Source: an uncultured Faecalibacterium sp. (GTDB lineage: Bacteria; Bacillota; Clostridia; Oscillospirales; Ruminococcaceae). From it: a stretch of DNA of 12,838 nucleotides. The notes below the pieces were generated by a model. That model was not told the DNA's origin and did no database searches. It saw only the letters and a program-made list of their open reading frames with translations. Within the stretch, counting starts at the first letter, position 1, and each line of letters opens with the position of its first letter. The DNA lies in contig CALDLZ010000365.1 of NCBI GenBank assembly GCA_937915335.1, forward strand, positions 1 through 12,838, read 5' to 3'. The translations under genes were made by a program, and so were the position numbers. Positions 5,017 through 12,795 of this stretch are shown one piece after another.

Positions 5017-5351
5017 CTGCTGCGGTTCGCCTCCAGCGTGATGGTGTAAACGCCGCCCTCATCGGTGGCATCGACCACGGTGTACATCTTGCCGTCCAGC
5101 TTGACCACCCGCTTCTGTGCCGGGAGGCCACCGGGGAACACAGACGCTTTGACGTAGAGCAGCACCTGCCGGGCATGGATGCCGTCCATGTTGGACTTCA
5201 TCTGCTTCTCGCGCTCGATGTTCTCCATGTCGTCAATGAGGGCGGGCACGTTGTTGCCGTCGATGTTGTGCAGGTCTGCAAACTCGGCGGTGTTGAGAAA
5301 CGCTTCATCAACATCCCGGTCCATGACCTGCTTGAAACTCATGCTTTGCAT
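5013..5351 (-). CDS. head-tail joining protein, FII-like
   Basis: The product is 112 residues. After an N-terminal helix (FKQVMDRDVDEAFLNTAEFA) it has an all-beta C-terminal half with VLLYVKASVF, then KRVVKLDGKMYTVVDATDEGG, then VYTITLEANRSR. That order (an added domain with a 'value in gene units, input, output' pattern of strands and a basic C terminus) fits the lambda FII / head-tail attachment family, which closes the connector before tail joining. It lies between a small head gene and gpZ exactly as FII does in lambda. ATG at 5351 is chosen, with AGGCGG about 9 nt upstream; ATG at 5342 is the alternative. It overlaps the upstream stop. Similarity is structural-pattern level, so the name is provisional. 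Confidence 0.6.
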   Translation of the reverse strand: MQSMSFKQVMDRDVDEAFLNTAEFADLHNIDGNNVPALIDDMENIEREKQMKSNMDGIHARQVLLYVKASVFPGGLPAQKRVVKLDGKMYTVVDATDEGGVYTITLEANRSR

Positions 5352-5629
5352 TTCTTGCGCCGCCTTTCCACCGTTTTGGGGATTTTCCCGACAAGGTCGT
5401 TCCCGGTCAACTCGCCGCCGACAGCGATTCCGGGGAGACCGGGTTCAGCGGTCACCGGGCGGGCCGCCACCCAACTGGGCGGGTGGTAGTCCTCCGGCAC
5501 CCACATGGCGGTTCCGGCCTCAATCCATGCGGCGGTGTCCTCCGGGCGGTCTGCCGGGAGGAAGTCGCCGGGCTTGTACTGGACGAAGCCGACCTGAATG
5601 TGGGCAAGGGCGAGAAGCCGATCAGCCAT
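5339..5629 (-). CDS. small head-region protein of unknown function
   Basis: The product is 96 residues beginning MADRLLALAHIQVGFVQYKP. The middle is rich in Trp, Pro and Asp (EDTAAWIEAGTAMWVPEDYH), suggesting a small beta domain, and the C terminus is basic (ERRRKKCKA). The ATG at 5629 lies inside the last codons of the upstream decoration gene (overlap of 8 bp) with no clear ribosome site, so it probably relies on coupled translation; longer in-frame extensions upstream only read the complement of codons of that gene. In lambda this place is taken by FI, which helps packaging, but no sequence evidence for that was seen. Confidence 0.6.
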   Translation of the reverse strand: MADRLLALAHIQVGFVQYKPGDFLPADRPEDTAAWIEAGTAMWVPEDYHPPSWVAARPVTAEPGLPGIAVGGELTGNDLVGKIPKTVERRRKKCKA

Positions 5630-5951
5630 CCAGCTTAACCAGAATCTTGGTGTCCTCGGCGGTGGCGGATGCTGCTGCATAGCCGACTGCGGTGTTGCCG
5701 GATGCAGTGTCGGTGATACCGTTGCCGTCGAAGTACACGGTTGCGCCCATGTCGATCTTCTTGCTGCCGGTTTTGGGGATTTCCCAAATGCCGCCGACGT
5801 GCAGGGAGCCGACCTTGTTCGGCTCGATGTCGGTGCCGGTCACGCCGATGTGATCGCCGATCTTCACGATGGTGTTCGCGGGAATGGTGGCGGTAGTGGC
5901 GTTGGTGTAGTCCAGTGCCTCACCGCGCTGCCAGAATTCAGCTTTTGCCAT
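5622..5951 (-). CDS. capsid decoration (cement) protein, DUF2190-like
   Basis: The product is 109 residues. It opens MAKAEFWQRGEALDYTNATT, then ATIPANTIVKIGDHIGVTGT, and later GSLHVGGIWEIPK and GATVYFDGNGITDT. The pattern 'G-x-x-I-D-Y-T-N...I-x-A-G-x-(V/I)-(V/I)' followed by 'G-V...G' and 'G-x-(V/F)...(V/I)-P-K' is that of the DUF2190 family, which includes capsid-stabilising proteins placed next to the major capsid gene. AAGGAG lies 10 nt before the ATG at 5951. It follows the capsid gene by 18 bp in the late operon. Confidence 0.7.
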   Translation of the reverse strand: MAKAEFWQRGEALDYTNATTATIPANTIVKIGDHIGVTGTDIEPNKVGSLHVGGIWEIPKTGSKKIDMGATVYFDGNGITDTASGNTAVGYAAASATAEDTKILVKLDG

Positions 5952-5969
5952 AACTCATGCGCTCCTTTC

Positions 5970-7570
5970 TTAGCCCAGCGGGTCTGCGATGTTGGTGCCG
6001 GGGTTCTTAATTGCGCCACGGTAGTCCATGACGTTGATGCCCCAGTCGAGGTAGATGTCCCAAACGAAGCCCAGCTGACCGGGGGTCTCCATGCGGCGGA
6101 TGGTCGGAATCTCCTGACCGTTCAGGTAGTCGACCTCGATGAAGGCGGTGTCGGTGGTGTTTGCGGTCATAAACCACGGCATCGCATTGCCGAAGCCGCC
6201 AGCCAGCGTGTTGATGGTCGGGTCCTCGATCACGTCCAGATTGCGGTACTGGTACAGCGGGTTGACGGACTGGGTGTTGCCCTCGGTGTTGATGGTGGGG
6301 CTGTTGAACAGGGGTACACATCAAAACTCATGCCGACCGGGACGATGAATGCGCCGGGGCGGATGATGATGGGCTGGCCGAACTCGTCTTTCTGCGTAGA
6401 GAGGGTCAGGATCATGCTCTGAACTGCCGCCTTGGTGATGCCGCTGCCGGTTTTCAGCAAGTTGCGGTGGTCTGCGGAGAACAGCTTCTTGCCGTCGTAG
6501 ATGGCGGGGTTGCCCATCAGAATCTGATAGCACTGGGTGTTGATGGTGCGGCGGGCCGCTGCTGCATGGCGGGCGGGGATGCTGGTCACCAGATCGATGT
6601 CGTCGTTGATGAACGCCTGACGGGACAGGGTGAACTGTTTGCCGTAGGTGTGCAAGCGGCGGGTTGGCAGCTTGGCATCGGTGGGCTTGTCGTTCTTCAG
6701 CTCACCGCCCTCCGGGACTTCGAGAAAGTCGCCGATGGGACCTGCCAGATAGTTGTTGTCGTGGACCTTGAAGTCCTTAAGGCTGCCCTTTTTGGTCCAG
6801 CGGTCAAAAGTGACCGGGGCCTTGCGGTGGCCCTCGACGTAGGACTTATTGATGGCGTTGTCCAGAATGGCCGGGAACGCTGCGGTCGGGTTGTAGAACT
6901 GACGCTGCATCAGCATAGTGAACAGGTCGTCCGAACTCTTGCGGCGGGCATCAGCCACGCCGCTGCGCTCCAGACACTCGATGGCCATGTCGCGCAGGGT
7001 CATGTTGGCCATCTGCTGTGCGCCATCGGTAGCCTTTTCGGGACTCAAGCCACCACGGATCAGCAGACCGTCTGCTGCATCACGGCGGAAGTCGTCCTCG
7101 CCGGAGCCAGTGATCTGAATGCCAGCGCGGATGGGTGCGCCGTTCTTGCGCAGGTCCTCCATGATGGCTGCGCGGACCTGCTCCACGGTGCTGCCGTTCT
7201 GGATGTAGTCTGCATTAGAAACACCGAAGTCACGGCACATTGCGGTGATTTCGCTGACGCGAGTGCGCTCTGCTGCAATGGCCCGCTGGATGAAATCCTC
7301 GGAGCCGGGGGCGGGGTCCGCAGAACGGTTTGCGTTTGCGGGAGCGGTAGGTGCTGCGGGGGTGGGGTTCTGAGCGGGAGCCGGGTCTGCCGGGGTCTGC
7401 GGATTTTCCGCTGCCCGGATTTCCTCGGTCAGGGTGTCGATCTCGTGCTGCAAGGAGTCGAACTCGGCCTGTTCGGTGTCGGTCAGGCTGCGGTTGCCAG
7501 CCTTTTTCGCGGCATCGAGCAGTTCCTGCTGCCGCTTGATCTTGGCCGCTCTGATCTGCTTCTTGTCCAT
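5970..7570 (-). CDS. major capsid protein, frameshifted near the C terminus
   Basis: Starting at MDKKQIRAAK (AGGAGG 9 nt upstream of 7570), the first frame stops at 6230 and the second frame carries on to 5970, giving about 533 residues if joined. Residues 1-45 form a charged coiled coil (the scaffold-like delta region). A Pro/Ala linker then leads to the region AAERTRVSEITAMCRDFGVS, and then the capsid fold proper, including TFDRWTKKGSLKDFKVHDNN and YGKQFTLSRQAFINDDIDLV. This matches the capsid part of 'prohead protease/major capsid fusion' proteins of Firmicute phages (gpT-like group). After MSFDVY the first frame degenerates into PCSTAPPSTPRATPS; the expected LFNSPTINTEGNTQSVNPLY is in the other frame and runs into IEDPTINTLAGGFGNAMPWF. 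One extra base in the G4 run at 6311-6314 restores it. As given, the C-terminal ~110 residues are lost. Confidence 0.8.
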
Positions 7571-7583
7571 AGATGGGTACCTC

Positions 7584-8255
7584 CTATATGGAATTTTTAT
7601 TGATCTGAAGCTGACGTTCCAGAATGTCCAGCGGTGTGCCGGGGCCGATTTCCTCGACCTGACGGCCAACGCCCACCGTGCTGTCTGCCGGGATGCTCAC
7701 GATGCTGACCTCGTAGGGCCACCATTTGCGGACCACCTCGGCGGGGCCAGTGAAGCGGCCATCCGCAGTCGTCTTTCCTGCCAGAACTTCTTCGATGGTG
7801 TCGATGCGGTAACCTACCGATACGCCCTTGAGCGTACCGCTCCGCACCTTTTGGTAGATGATCTCCGACTGTTCGTCGGTGTCGAACTCGATCTCTGCGT
7901 AGCAGCGGTGGTCGTCACCGAGCCATGCCCGGATGATTCTTCCGATGACCGAATCCCGATTGTGGTTGAAAAGCACCACGCCGATCTCGTTCAACCGGGC
8001 GAGATCGACGGCCCCGCTTGCGTGGTCGAGAATTTCATTGCCCCACCAGCGTTCGTAGGGTTCCTCGCTGGAAAACGACAGGGTGAACTTGCGCTCATTG
8101 CCCTCGCCGTCCATCGCTCGGATGGCTCCGCTGAAAAGCTCCCGGTGCTGGGTATTACTCCGCTTTTCCGGGGGTGCTGCTGTCGGTTCCGCTGCCCGCT
8201 GCCGGAGTTTCGGTCTGCTGGGCGGGAGCCGTCTGCTGTTGCACAGCCTGTCCAA
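7584..8255 (-). CDS. HK97-family prohead protease (S78)
   Basis: The product is 223 residues. Core motifs of the HK97 prohead protease are present: strand RKFTLSFSSEEPYERW, the His of the catalytic pair in VVLFNHNRDSVIG (His98), and the nucleophile Ser in LKGVSVGYRI (Ser146), then WWPYEVSIVSIPAD, the E-V-S-x-V-x-x-P-A-(D/N) signature. It cleaves scaffold/delta parts of the capsid protein during head maturation. The only good start is TTG at 8255, with AGGAGGT 7 nt upstream inside the portal gene, so the first 33 residues are coded within the portal's 3' end. It ends 13 bp before the capsid gene. In many relatives protease and capsid are one fused protein; here they are separate genes in different frames. 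Confidence 0.85.
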   Translation of the reverse strand: MDRLCNSRRLPPSRPKLRQRAAEPTAAPPEKRSNTQHRELFSGAIRAMDGEGNERKFTLSFSSEEPYERWWGNEILDHASGAVDLARLNEIGVVLFNHNRDSVIGRIIRAWLGDDHRCYAEIEFDTDEQSEIIYQKVRSGTLKGVSVGYRIDTIEEVLAGKTTADGRFTGPAEVVRKWWPYEVSIVSIPADSTVGVGRQVEEIGPGTPLDILERQLQINKNSI

Positions 8256-9693
8256 GGATTACACCTCCTAAATCGATACCGTGTTCTTCTTTGGCGTACT
8301 GAAGGACTTCTGCGATGTCGTCCACCTGAGTTTTCCAGTCAGTGCCGTTTTCAGCGGCAATCTGCTTGAAGGTCTTTTGCCCTGTCTGAAGGGCGATCTT
8401 TGTGGCGGTCGCTTCCTTGGCCGGGTCAATCCACGGCTTCGGGTCCTTGACCCATTTGTGCTGGAAGAATTTCTGCTTGTCGCTCCAAAAGCCGGGGGCT
8501 TTGATGAGGCCCGCCAGAACGACGGAAATGATGAAGGTCTCGTAGATCTCATCCATGACCTCCAGCAGAAGTTCTTCTTCCTCGGCGTAGGTCATACCAT
8601 CTTCGATGAGGCCCTGCCGGGTGCTGGAATAGTTGCTCTGCGACATATCGCGGGAGGTGGCCTCATAGCTCAGGCCCTGACCTGCACCGAAAAGCCGCTG
8701 AAACAGTTTGATGAAACTGGACGTATCGGTCGCCTGACCCTGCGGGTTGACGGCGTACACATCGTCGCCAGCGTTCAGTTCCCGGATCATGCCGGGGGTC
8801 AGGGTCTTGCCGTCGTAGCTGGTACGAGGCCCGGTCGCTGCATTCTGACTGCGGCCAAGGCCAGCGGTCGGCAGCGTCTTTTTGATAAACACCGAAAGGC
8901 AAGCCTCGATGCGCTGCTTCACGCTGACGGCGGTCATGAATTCGTTGGCATCCCGGATGCGGGTGATGGTCTGACTCATGTCGGACATTTCCCGCAGCTG
9001 GGATGGCCGCCGCTTGCTGAAGTAGAAAATCACATCCTTGGCGGGGACGTAGATCGGCTCCATCGTGGTGATGCCGTCCAGCGCATACTGCCGGAACCAG
9101 AAACCCATCGGGCGGTTGTACTGGTTGTACTCGATGCCGCCGACGATGCGGTTGCCTTTCTCTTTGGGGTTCAACTGGTTGCTGTCCAGTTCGTCCACCT
9201 CGAAGATCTGAAGCTGAAACGGCACCATGCCAGCGTCGGTGTACCGCTTCACAAAGAGGATGCCGCCGTCGACTTTCTTCCGGCGCACGGCCATGCGCAG
9301 CATCTGGTTGAAACTCTGCGTCCCGGTCACATCGCAGTTCTGCTTCTTGCACCAGAGTTTCCAGAGCCGTTCAATTTCGCGGGCGGTGTCCTGATCGTCC
9401 ACATAGGACTGGAGGACGTAGCCGCTGCCGACCGTGTTCCGAATGAAAGGACCGACCACGGAGTTCATCATGTCGGAGTTCCGTTCGAGGTCTCTTGCTC
9501 TGGCCCGGACGGTGTCCCGGCTGTATCGGTCGGTGACCTCTGCGCTCTGGTTTGAGGCGTACCAGCCAGAGTTGAGCCGGCTGTAATCTCCGGCATCGTA
9601 GTGCCGGACCTCGTTCATGTACTGTCGCCAGACCTCACGCCGTGCGCCCCACTCCGGGCTGATCCAGCCGATGATGTTGTCAAGCCATCCCAT
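8155..9693 (-). CDS. portal protein, lambda gpB family
   Basis: The product is about 512 residues. The start has AREVWRQYMNEVRHYDAGDY-like content, followed by SRDTVRARARDLERNSDMMN and SVVGPFIRNTVGSGYVLQS, the hallmark of lambda-type portals (A-R-x-L-x-R-N-...-G). Later blocks are QMLRMAVRRKKVDGGILFVK, LQIFEVDELDS, YVPAKDVIFYF and SYEATSRDMSQSNYSSTRQG. All are standard. The C terminus is a Gln/Thr/Ala-rich tail. The portal forms the dodecameric ring for DNA entry and exit at one capsid vertex. ATG at 9693 is preferred over the GTG at 9702 because GGAGG sits 8 nt upstream of it; the GTG itself overlaps that ribosome site and the stop of the upstream gene. The tail overlaps the protease by 101 bp. 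Confidence 0.9.
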   Translation of the reverse strand: MGWLDNIIGWISPEWGARREVWRQYMNEVRHYDAGDYSRLNSGWYASNQSAEVTDRYSRDTVRARARDLERNSDMMNSVVGPFIRNTVGSGYVLQSYVDDQDTAREIERLWKLWCKKQNCDVTGTQSFNQMLRMAVRRKKVDGGILFVKRYTDAGMVPFQLQIFEVDELDSNQLNPKEKGNRIVGGIEYNQYNRPMGFWFRQYALDGITTMEPIYVPAKDVIFYFSKRRPSQLREMSDMSQTITRIRDANEFMTAVSVKQRIEACLSVFIKKTLPTAGLGRSQNAATGPRTSYDGKTLTPGMIRELNAGDDVYAVNPQGQATDTSSFIKLFQRLFGAGQGLSYEATSRDMSQSNYSSTRQGLIEDGMTYAEEEELLLEVMDEIYETFIISVVLAGLIKAPGFWSDKQKFFQHKWVKDPKPWIDPAKEATATKIALQTGQKTFKQIAAENGTDWKTQVDDIAEVLQYAKEEHGIDLGGVILGQAVQQQTAPAQQTETPAAGSGTDSSTPGKAE

Positions 9694-9698
9694 CCCGG

Positions 9699-9938
9699 TC
9701 ACCTCCCATCGAAAAATGCAACGTAGGTGTCCGAGAAGAGGCCGTTGTCCTCCTCGGCGGCGATCTGCGCTGTCAGGTCGTTCCGGGTCGCCAGCAGGAG
9801 GTTCAGGTCTGCACGGGTCAGGCTGCGGGAGCCGATTTTGTAGGACTGGCCGCCGACAAGCACCGCCTGAATCGCTTTATTGACCTCGGCGAGAAGCTCG
9901 GCGGGTGTGAAGTTCCCGCTTGCAGCGATGTCTGCCAT
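9699..9938 (-). CDS. head-tail connector, gpW-like
   Basis: The product is 79 residues. Helix 1 (NFTPAELLAEVNKAIQAVLV) is followed by a small beta hairpin (GGQSYKIGSRSLTRADL) and a second long helix (NLLLATRNDLTAQIA). This is the gpW fold pattern, in which the 'G-x-x-(Y/V)-x-I-G-x-R-x-L-(T/S)-x-(A/S)-(D/E)-L' turn is typical. gpW joins the portal and the tail. AGGAGG lies 6 nt before the ATG, and the stop is inside the ribosome site of the portal gene. In lambda gpW is likewise coded directly before the portal (W then B). Confidence 0.75.
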   Translation of the reverse strand: MADIAASGNFTPAELLAEVNKAIQAVLVGGQSYKIGSRSLTRADLNLLLATRNDLTAQIAAEEDNGLFSDTYVAFFDGR

Positions 9939-9939
9939 G

Positions 9940-10122
9940 TCATACCTCCTGTGTCGTGGCTGCGGTCGCAGCCGGGGTTGTGATGCTCGGTGTGGCCACC
10001 ATGAGGATGCCGCCGCCGAGAGAAGATCGGATCTGCCTCATGCCGTCGTCCGGGGCGAACGGGTAGAGGCCGACCTCCAAACCGATAAAGCCGGAGGTCG
10101 AAAGGGTCAGTAATCCAGACAC
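9940..10122 (-). CDS. small protein of unknown function in the late operon
   Basis: The product is 60 residues starting at GTG (10122), overlapping the upstream gene by 16 bp and ending 1 bp before the gpW-like start. It is hydrophobic and Thr-rich (STSGFIGLEVGLYPFAPDDG, then GGGILMVATPSITTPAATAA), with no charged helix. The overlap with the neighbouring gene and the conserved reading frame through the region support it, but the ribosome site is poor. No family was recognised. Confidence 0.5.
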   Translation of the reverse strand: MSGLLTLSTSGFIGLEVGLYPFAPDDGMRQIRSSLGGGILMVATPSITTPAATAATTQEV

Positions 10123-10373
10123 TGCACTTCAACCCCCATCGCACTGGTTTCGTTCGCGGTGACGGTGACCGTGTCGGTCATGTCAGAGGTGCGGGGAATC
10201 AGCCGGGTGGCAATCACTTGACTGGTATTTGCCGGGATGGTCACCTCTGCATCGAGGATGCCGCAGGTGATGTACCCGGAGGTGAAGTTCTTGACCAGAA
10301 AGCGGCTGCCGGATGCTCCGAACTGGAACTCCACCGGGGTGCCGCCTGTGGTGGGCTGACGAATAACTTCCAT
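10107..10373 (-). CDS. small phage protein of unknown function between terminase and gpW
   Basis: The product is 88 residues beginning MEVIRQPTTGGTPVEFQFGA. It is all-beta with many Thr/Ser/Ala and a GYITCGILDAEVTIPANTSQ block ending in VEVQCLDY. The 'V/A-x-I-P-A-N-T' phrase resembles decoration-type proteins, but position before the portal is unusual for such a role. AAAGGA stands about 9 nt before the ATG at 10373. Longer in-frame extension to 10598 overlaps the terminase gene and is a shadow. It may be a capsid accessory or an assembly protein; function is not known. Confidence 0.6.
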   Translation of the reverse strand: MEVIRQPTTGGTPVEFQFGASGSRFLVKNFTSGYITCGILDAEVTIPANTSQVIATRLIPRTSDMTDTVTVTANETSAMGVEVQCLDY

Positions 10374-10386
10374 GATCTCATTCCTT

Positions 10387-12240
10387 TCATTCCTGAAGCC
10401 AGTTCTCATTTTGGGAGATCCAGCTTTCTTCGGGTGTCGGCTGCTCCGGCTGCGGTGCGGGTGCCGTTTCCTCCGGCACGGCCTGAAGATGCAGGGTGCG
10501 CACACCCTGAATGTCGGCAGCGGCCAGGGCGTAAACCTCGCAGTCCAGATAGTGGTTGTCGGCGTGGGAGCTTTTCGGCACCCACCGCTGCACCACACTG
10601 CCGTTGCTGGCCTTGACGTTCACCTTGTGTTCGGCGGTGACCATCTCGGCATACTCCCGGTCGCAGCCGGAGTAAACGGTCCAGCGGCCAGCTTCCTCCA
10701 GTTTGCGCCTCATGCGGGCGGCGATCATGTCCTTGTACTTGCCGCCATCCACCAGCACCAGCGGAATGCCGTAGGCTTTGCTGGTGGACTTGTTGACGGT
10801 TGACAGCTTGTAGTGGGTCATCATCGGATTGCTGGAGCCTTTGCAGGGAAGTGCCCAGTCGGAGTTGTTGGCACAGAAATCGTAGACGCTGTCCGAATCG
10901 TTGCCGGAGTCGATCAGTGCCAGATCGACCGCCATTGGTGGGCCGCCGTCCTGCCGGGGGTATTGCAGATTCATCACCTGTTCGACCTCGGCAAAGCTGA
11001 AAGCCTGACCGTGGGCGATGTTCTGCGAGGTGATAAAATCGCCCCACGCTCTGATCGTCCAGTAGAGGCAGTTCTCCTGCACGTCCACGCCACCTGTGAG
11101 CAGCTTGGCCCACGTCGGGACCATGTACTCCGGCAGTTCGGTCTGCCGTTCGAGGACAAGGTCTGCGCTGGTTTTGAGTTTGGTGTCCTCCCACGGCTCT
11201 GCCAGCCAGCTATTCACAAAGTTCTGCAATTTCTCCGGGTCGTCCTTGCTGTCCAGAAATTCATTAACGACTTCCGAAAAGCGGACAAACGGCGAGTAGA
11301 GGGTGTTCATCCAGAACGCCACCTTTTTGACCAGCTGCGTTTTGGATTCGACGGCCCGCCACTGGCCATCCCGGAGCATCTGCGGCTTGTGGCGGTCGGT
11401 GATGATACCGCCGCACTTCTGGCAGACGTAGTAGCACTTGGCTGCCCGGTCTGCGTTGGCGAGGGTCTTGTCGCCGGGGAATTTCATCTGTGCCCACTTG
11501 AGTTCGATGAACTTCCCGCAGTGCGGGCACGGCACGAAGTAGTGCCGGACCTCGTCCGCGCTTTCGAGGGCTTTCCAGATGGGGCCTGTCCGAAGCGTCG
11601 GGGTGGAGGTCATAAAGATTTTTCGGTTGTGGAACGTCTTTGTTCGTTCCGTTGCCAGCTTTATAGGGTTCGCTTCCTTTTTGCTTGCGCCGGGGTACTT
11701 GTCTACCTCATCCAGAAAGAGGAATCGAATTGCCTTACTTGCGAGGCTGGCCGGGGAGTTTGAGCCGACCAGCGAGAGGTACATTCCGTCGAACTGAAGC
11801 TCCATCACGGAGGATTCCTCTTTGTGGTACAGGGCTTTCAGCGTCGGGGATGCCAGCAGCATCGGCTCGATGCGGTTGGCGGACACGCTCTTGCCGAGGG
11901 TGTCGATGGGGTAAACGACCATTGTTGGGGATGGGTCCTGCTGCACGATGTAGCCGATGCAATTCAAAATCACCTCGGTGCCACCGATCTGCGTGGGCTT
12001 TATAAAGTCTGTTTCCTCTGTTTCAGGGTTTCGGAGTTCATCCATGATGCCCACGAGGTATGGTGTCTTGTCGTTCATCCAAGGGCCGGATACGGAGGAA
12101 GTTTTGCTCTCCAGCACCCGGTACTTTGCCGCCCACTCTGAAACATTGATGTCCTCTGGCGGGCGTAGGTAGCGCAGGGCCTCTTTTTGGTAGGGGGTTA
12201 CCAGAAATTTACGAATCCGGGGCTTTCGGTTTGCTGCCAT
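10387..12240 (-). CDS. terminase large subunit, GpA family
   Basis: The product is 617 residues, matching lambda gpA (641). The ATPase domain shows a Walker A-type segment KPTQIGGTEV (about 81-90), Walker B FLFLDEVDKYP (173-183) and the coupling motif MTSTPT (210-215). A four-Cys zinc site (CPHC 238-241, CQKC 273-276) splits the domains, as in the GpA family. In the nuclease domain Asp386 (GGVDVQ), the LIDSGNDSDSVYDF strand and the DCEVYALA acid near the C terminus are the likely metal ligands. It packages DNA into proheads and cuts concatemers. The start ATG at 12240 lies inside the small-subunit gene (32-bp overlap), with a weak AAGGG before it. All catalytic elements look intact. Confidence 0.92.
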   Translation of the reverse strand: MAANRKPRIRKFLVTPYQKEALRYLRPPEDINVSEWAAKYRVLESKTSSVSGPWMNDKTPYLVGIMDELRNPETEETDFIKPTQIGGTEVILNCIGYIVQQDPSPTMVVYPIDTLGKSVSANRIEPMLLASPTLKALYHKEESSVMELQFDGMYLSLVGSNSPASLASKAIRFLFLDEVDKYPGASKKEANPIKLATERTKTFHNRKIFMTSTPTLRTGPIWKALESADEVRHYFVPCPHCGKFIELKWAQMKFPGDKTLANADRAAKCYYVCQKCGGIITDRHKPQMLRDGQWRAVESKTQLVKKVAFWMNTLYSPFVRFSEVVNEFLDSKDDPEKLQNFVNSWLAEPWEDTKLKTSADLVLERQTELPEYMVPTWAKLLTGGVDVQENCLYWTIRAWGDFITSQNIAHGQAFSFAEVEQVMNLQYPRQDGGPPMAVDLALIDSGNDSDSVYDFCANNSDWALPCKGSSNPMMTHYKLSTVNKSTSKAYGIPLVLVDGGKYKDMIAARMRRKLEEAGRWTVYSGCDREYAEMVTAEHKVNVKASNGSVVQRWVPKSSHADNHYLDCEVYALAAADIQGVRTLHLQAVPEETAPAPQPEQPTPEESWISQNENWLQE

Positions 12241-12778
12241 TGCCCTTGTCCGGGATTTCTGTTACTGCGGCCAGATAGAACGCTTCGAGTTGCCGATTGA
12301 CCTCCCCCTGTAGGTCGCGCTCTATCTTCCGGGCTTCTAGTGGTTCAACATAGCCGCTCACCATACTGGTCAGCCGTCCGGGGAGCGACATGGCAAATTT
12401 TTTGAAGGTCGTGAAGAATCGGCTGTAATCCTCTTTGACCTTTTCCACGTCCACAAGCTGCCCGGATGCAACGGACAGCTTCATGTTGTGGAGTTCTCCC
12501 TGTGCTTCTTTCAGGGCAATGTCGGCCTGAAGTTTCTGTTCTCTCAGGTCCATTTCTTTTTCGGAGCGGTTCTTTCCGTAGGCTTTGTCCGAAAGGTACT
12601 TGACGTACTTCTGAATCGTGGGAACCAGATCGTAACGTCGGCCCTCCGGGGTTTCGGTCGTGGGAAGAACGCCCTCCTGTGTAAGCTGCTGAATGCGGCG
12701 GACGGTTACTCCGAACAGCTTGGCGATGACCTCCACGCGATACATGGAGCCGCCTGCTACCTCGCCTTTATCGTTCAA
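12209..12778 (-). CDS. terminase small subunit, Nu1-like
   Basis: The product is 189 residues. A winged helix-turn-helix lies at the N terminus (VEVIAKLFGVTVRRIQQLTQ, then EGVLP and a basic wing GRRYDL), then a long coiled coil (KEMDLREQKLQADIALKEAQ) and a C-terminal helical part ending in a Lys/Pro-rich tail. This is the layout of lambda Nu1 (181 residues), which recognises cos and activates the GpA partner. The start is uncertain: TTG at 12778, 6 nt after a run of 11 G that may act as a weak ribosome site, or ATG at 12745 (MYRVEVIAKL), with AGGCGG close upstream. It is the first visible gene of the late operon and overlaps terminase large by 32 bp. Confidence 0.82.
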   Translation of the reverse strand: MNDKGEVAGGSMYRVEVIAKLFGVTVRRIQQLTQEGVLPTTETPEGRRYDLVPTIQKYVKYLSDKAYGKNRSEKEMDLREQKLQADIALKEAQGELHNMKLSVASGQLVDVEKVKEDYSRFFTTFKKFAMSLPGRLTSMVSGYVEPLEARKIERDLQGEVNRQLEAFYLAAVTEIPDKGNGSKPKAPDS

Positions 12779-12784
12779 ATAAAG

Positions 12785-12795
12785 CCCCCCCCCCC
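12785..12795. repeat. poly-C tract of 11 bases
   Basis: A run of 11 C (G on the late-operon strand) lies just before the small terminase. It lies in the 60 bp left of the window edge where no other feature is seen. Such tracts are prone to slippage and to sequencing error. Confidence 0.6.

Noticed and set aside
6305..6320. Programmed -1 frameshift in the capsid gene
   Set aside because: No X-XXY-YYZ slippery heptamer or obvious downstream stimulator is seen; a homopolymer indel explains the data more simply.
5598..6422. Long plus-strand open frame (274 residues) across the capsid and decoration genes
   Set aside because: It is a GC-driven shadow of minus-strand genes with clear families; its translation is Val/Gly/Asp-rich without recognisable domains and it lacks a ribosome site.
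6467..7603. 378-residue plus-strand open frame opposite the capsid gene
   Set aside because: It is antisense to the capsid coding frame, with low-complexity Cys/Gly/Val-rich translation and no start signals.
8281..9555. 424-residue plus-strand open frame opposite the portal gene
   Set aside because: It is an antisense shadow: the minus strand encodes an unmistakable portal protein over the same bases.
10813..11763. 316-residue plus-strand open frame opposite the large terminase
   Set aside because: The terminase on the minus strand has complete ATPase and zinc motifs; the plus frame is a codon-bias shadow.
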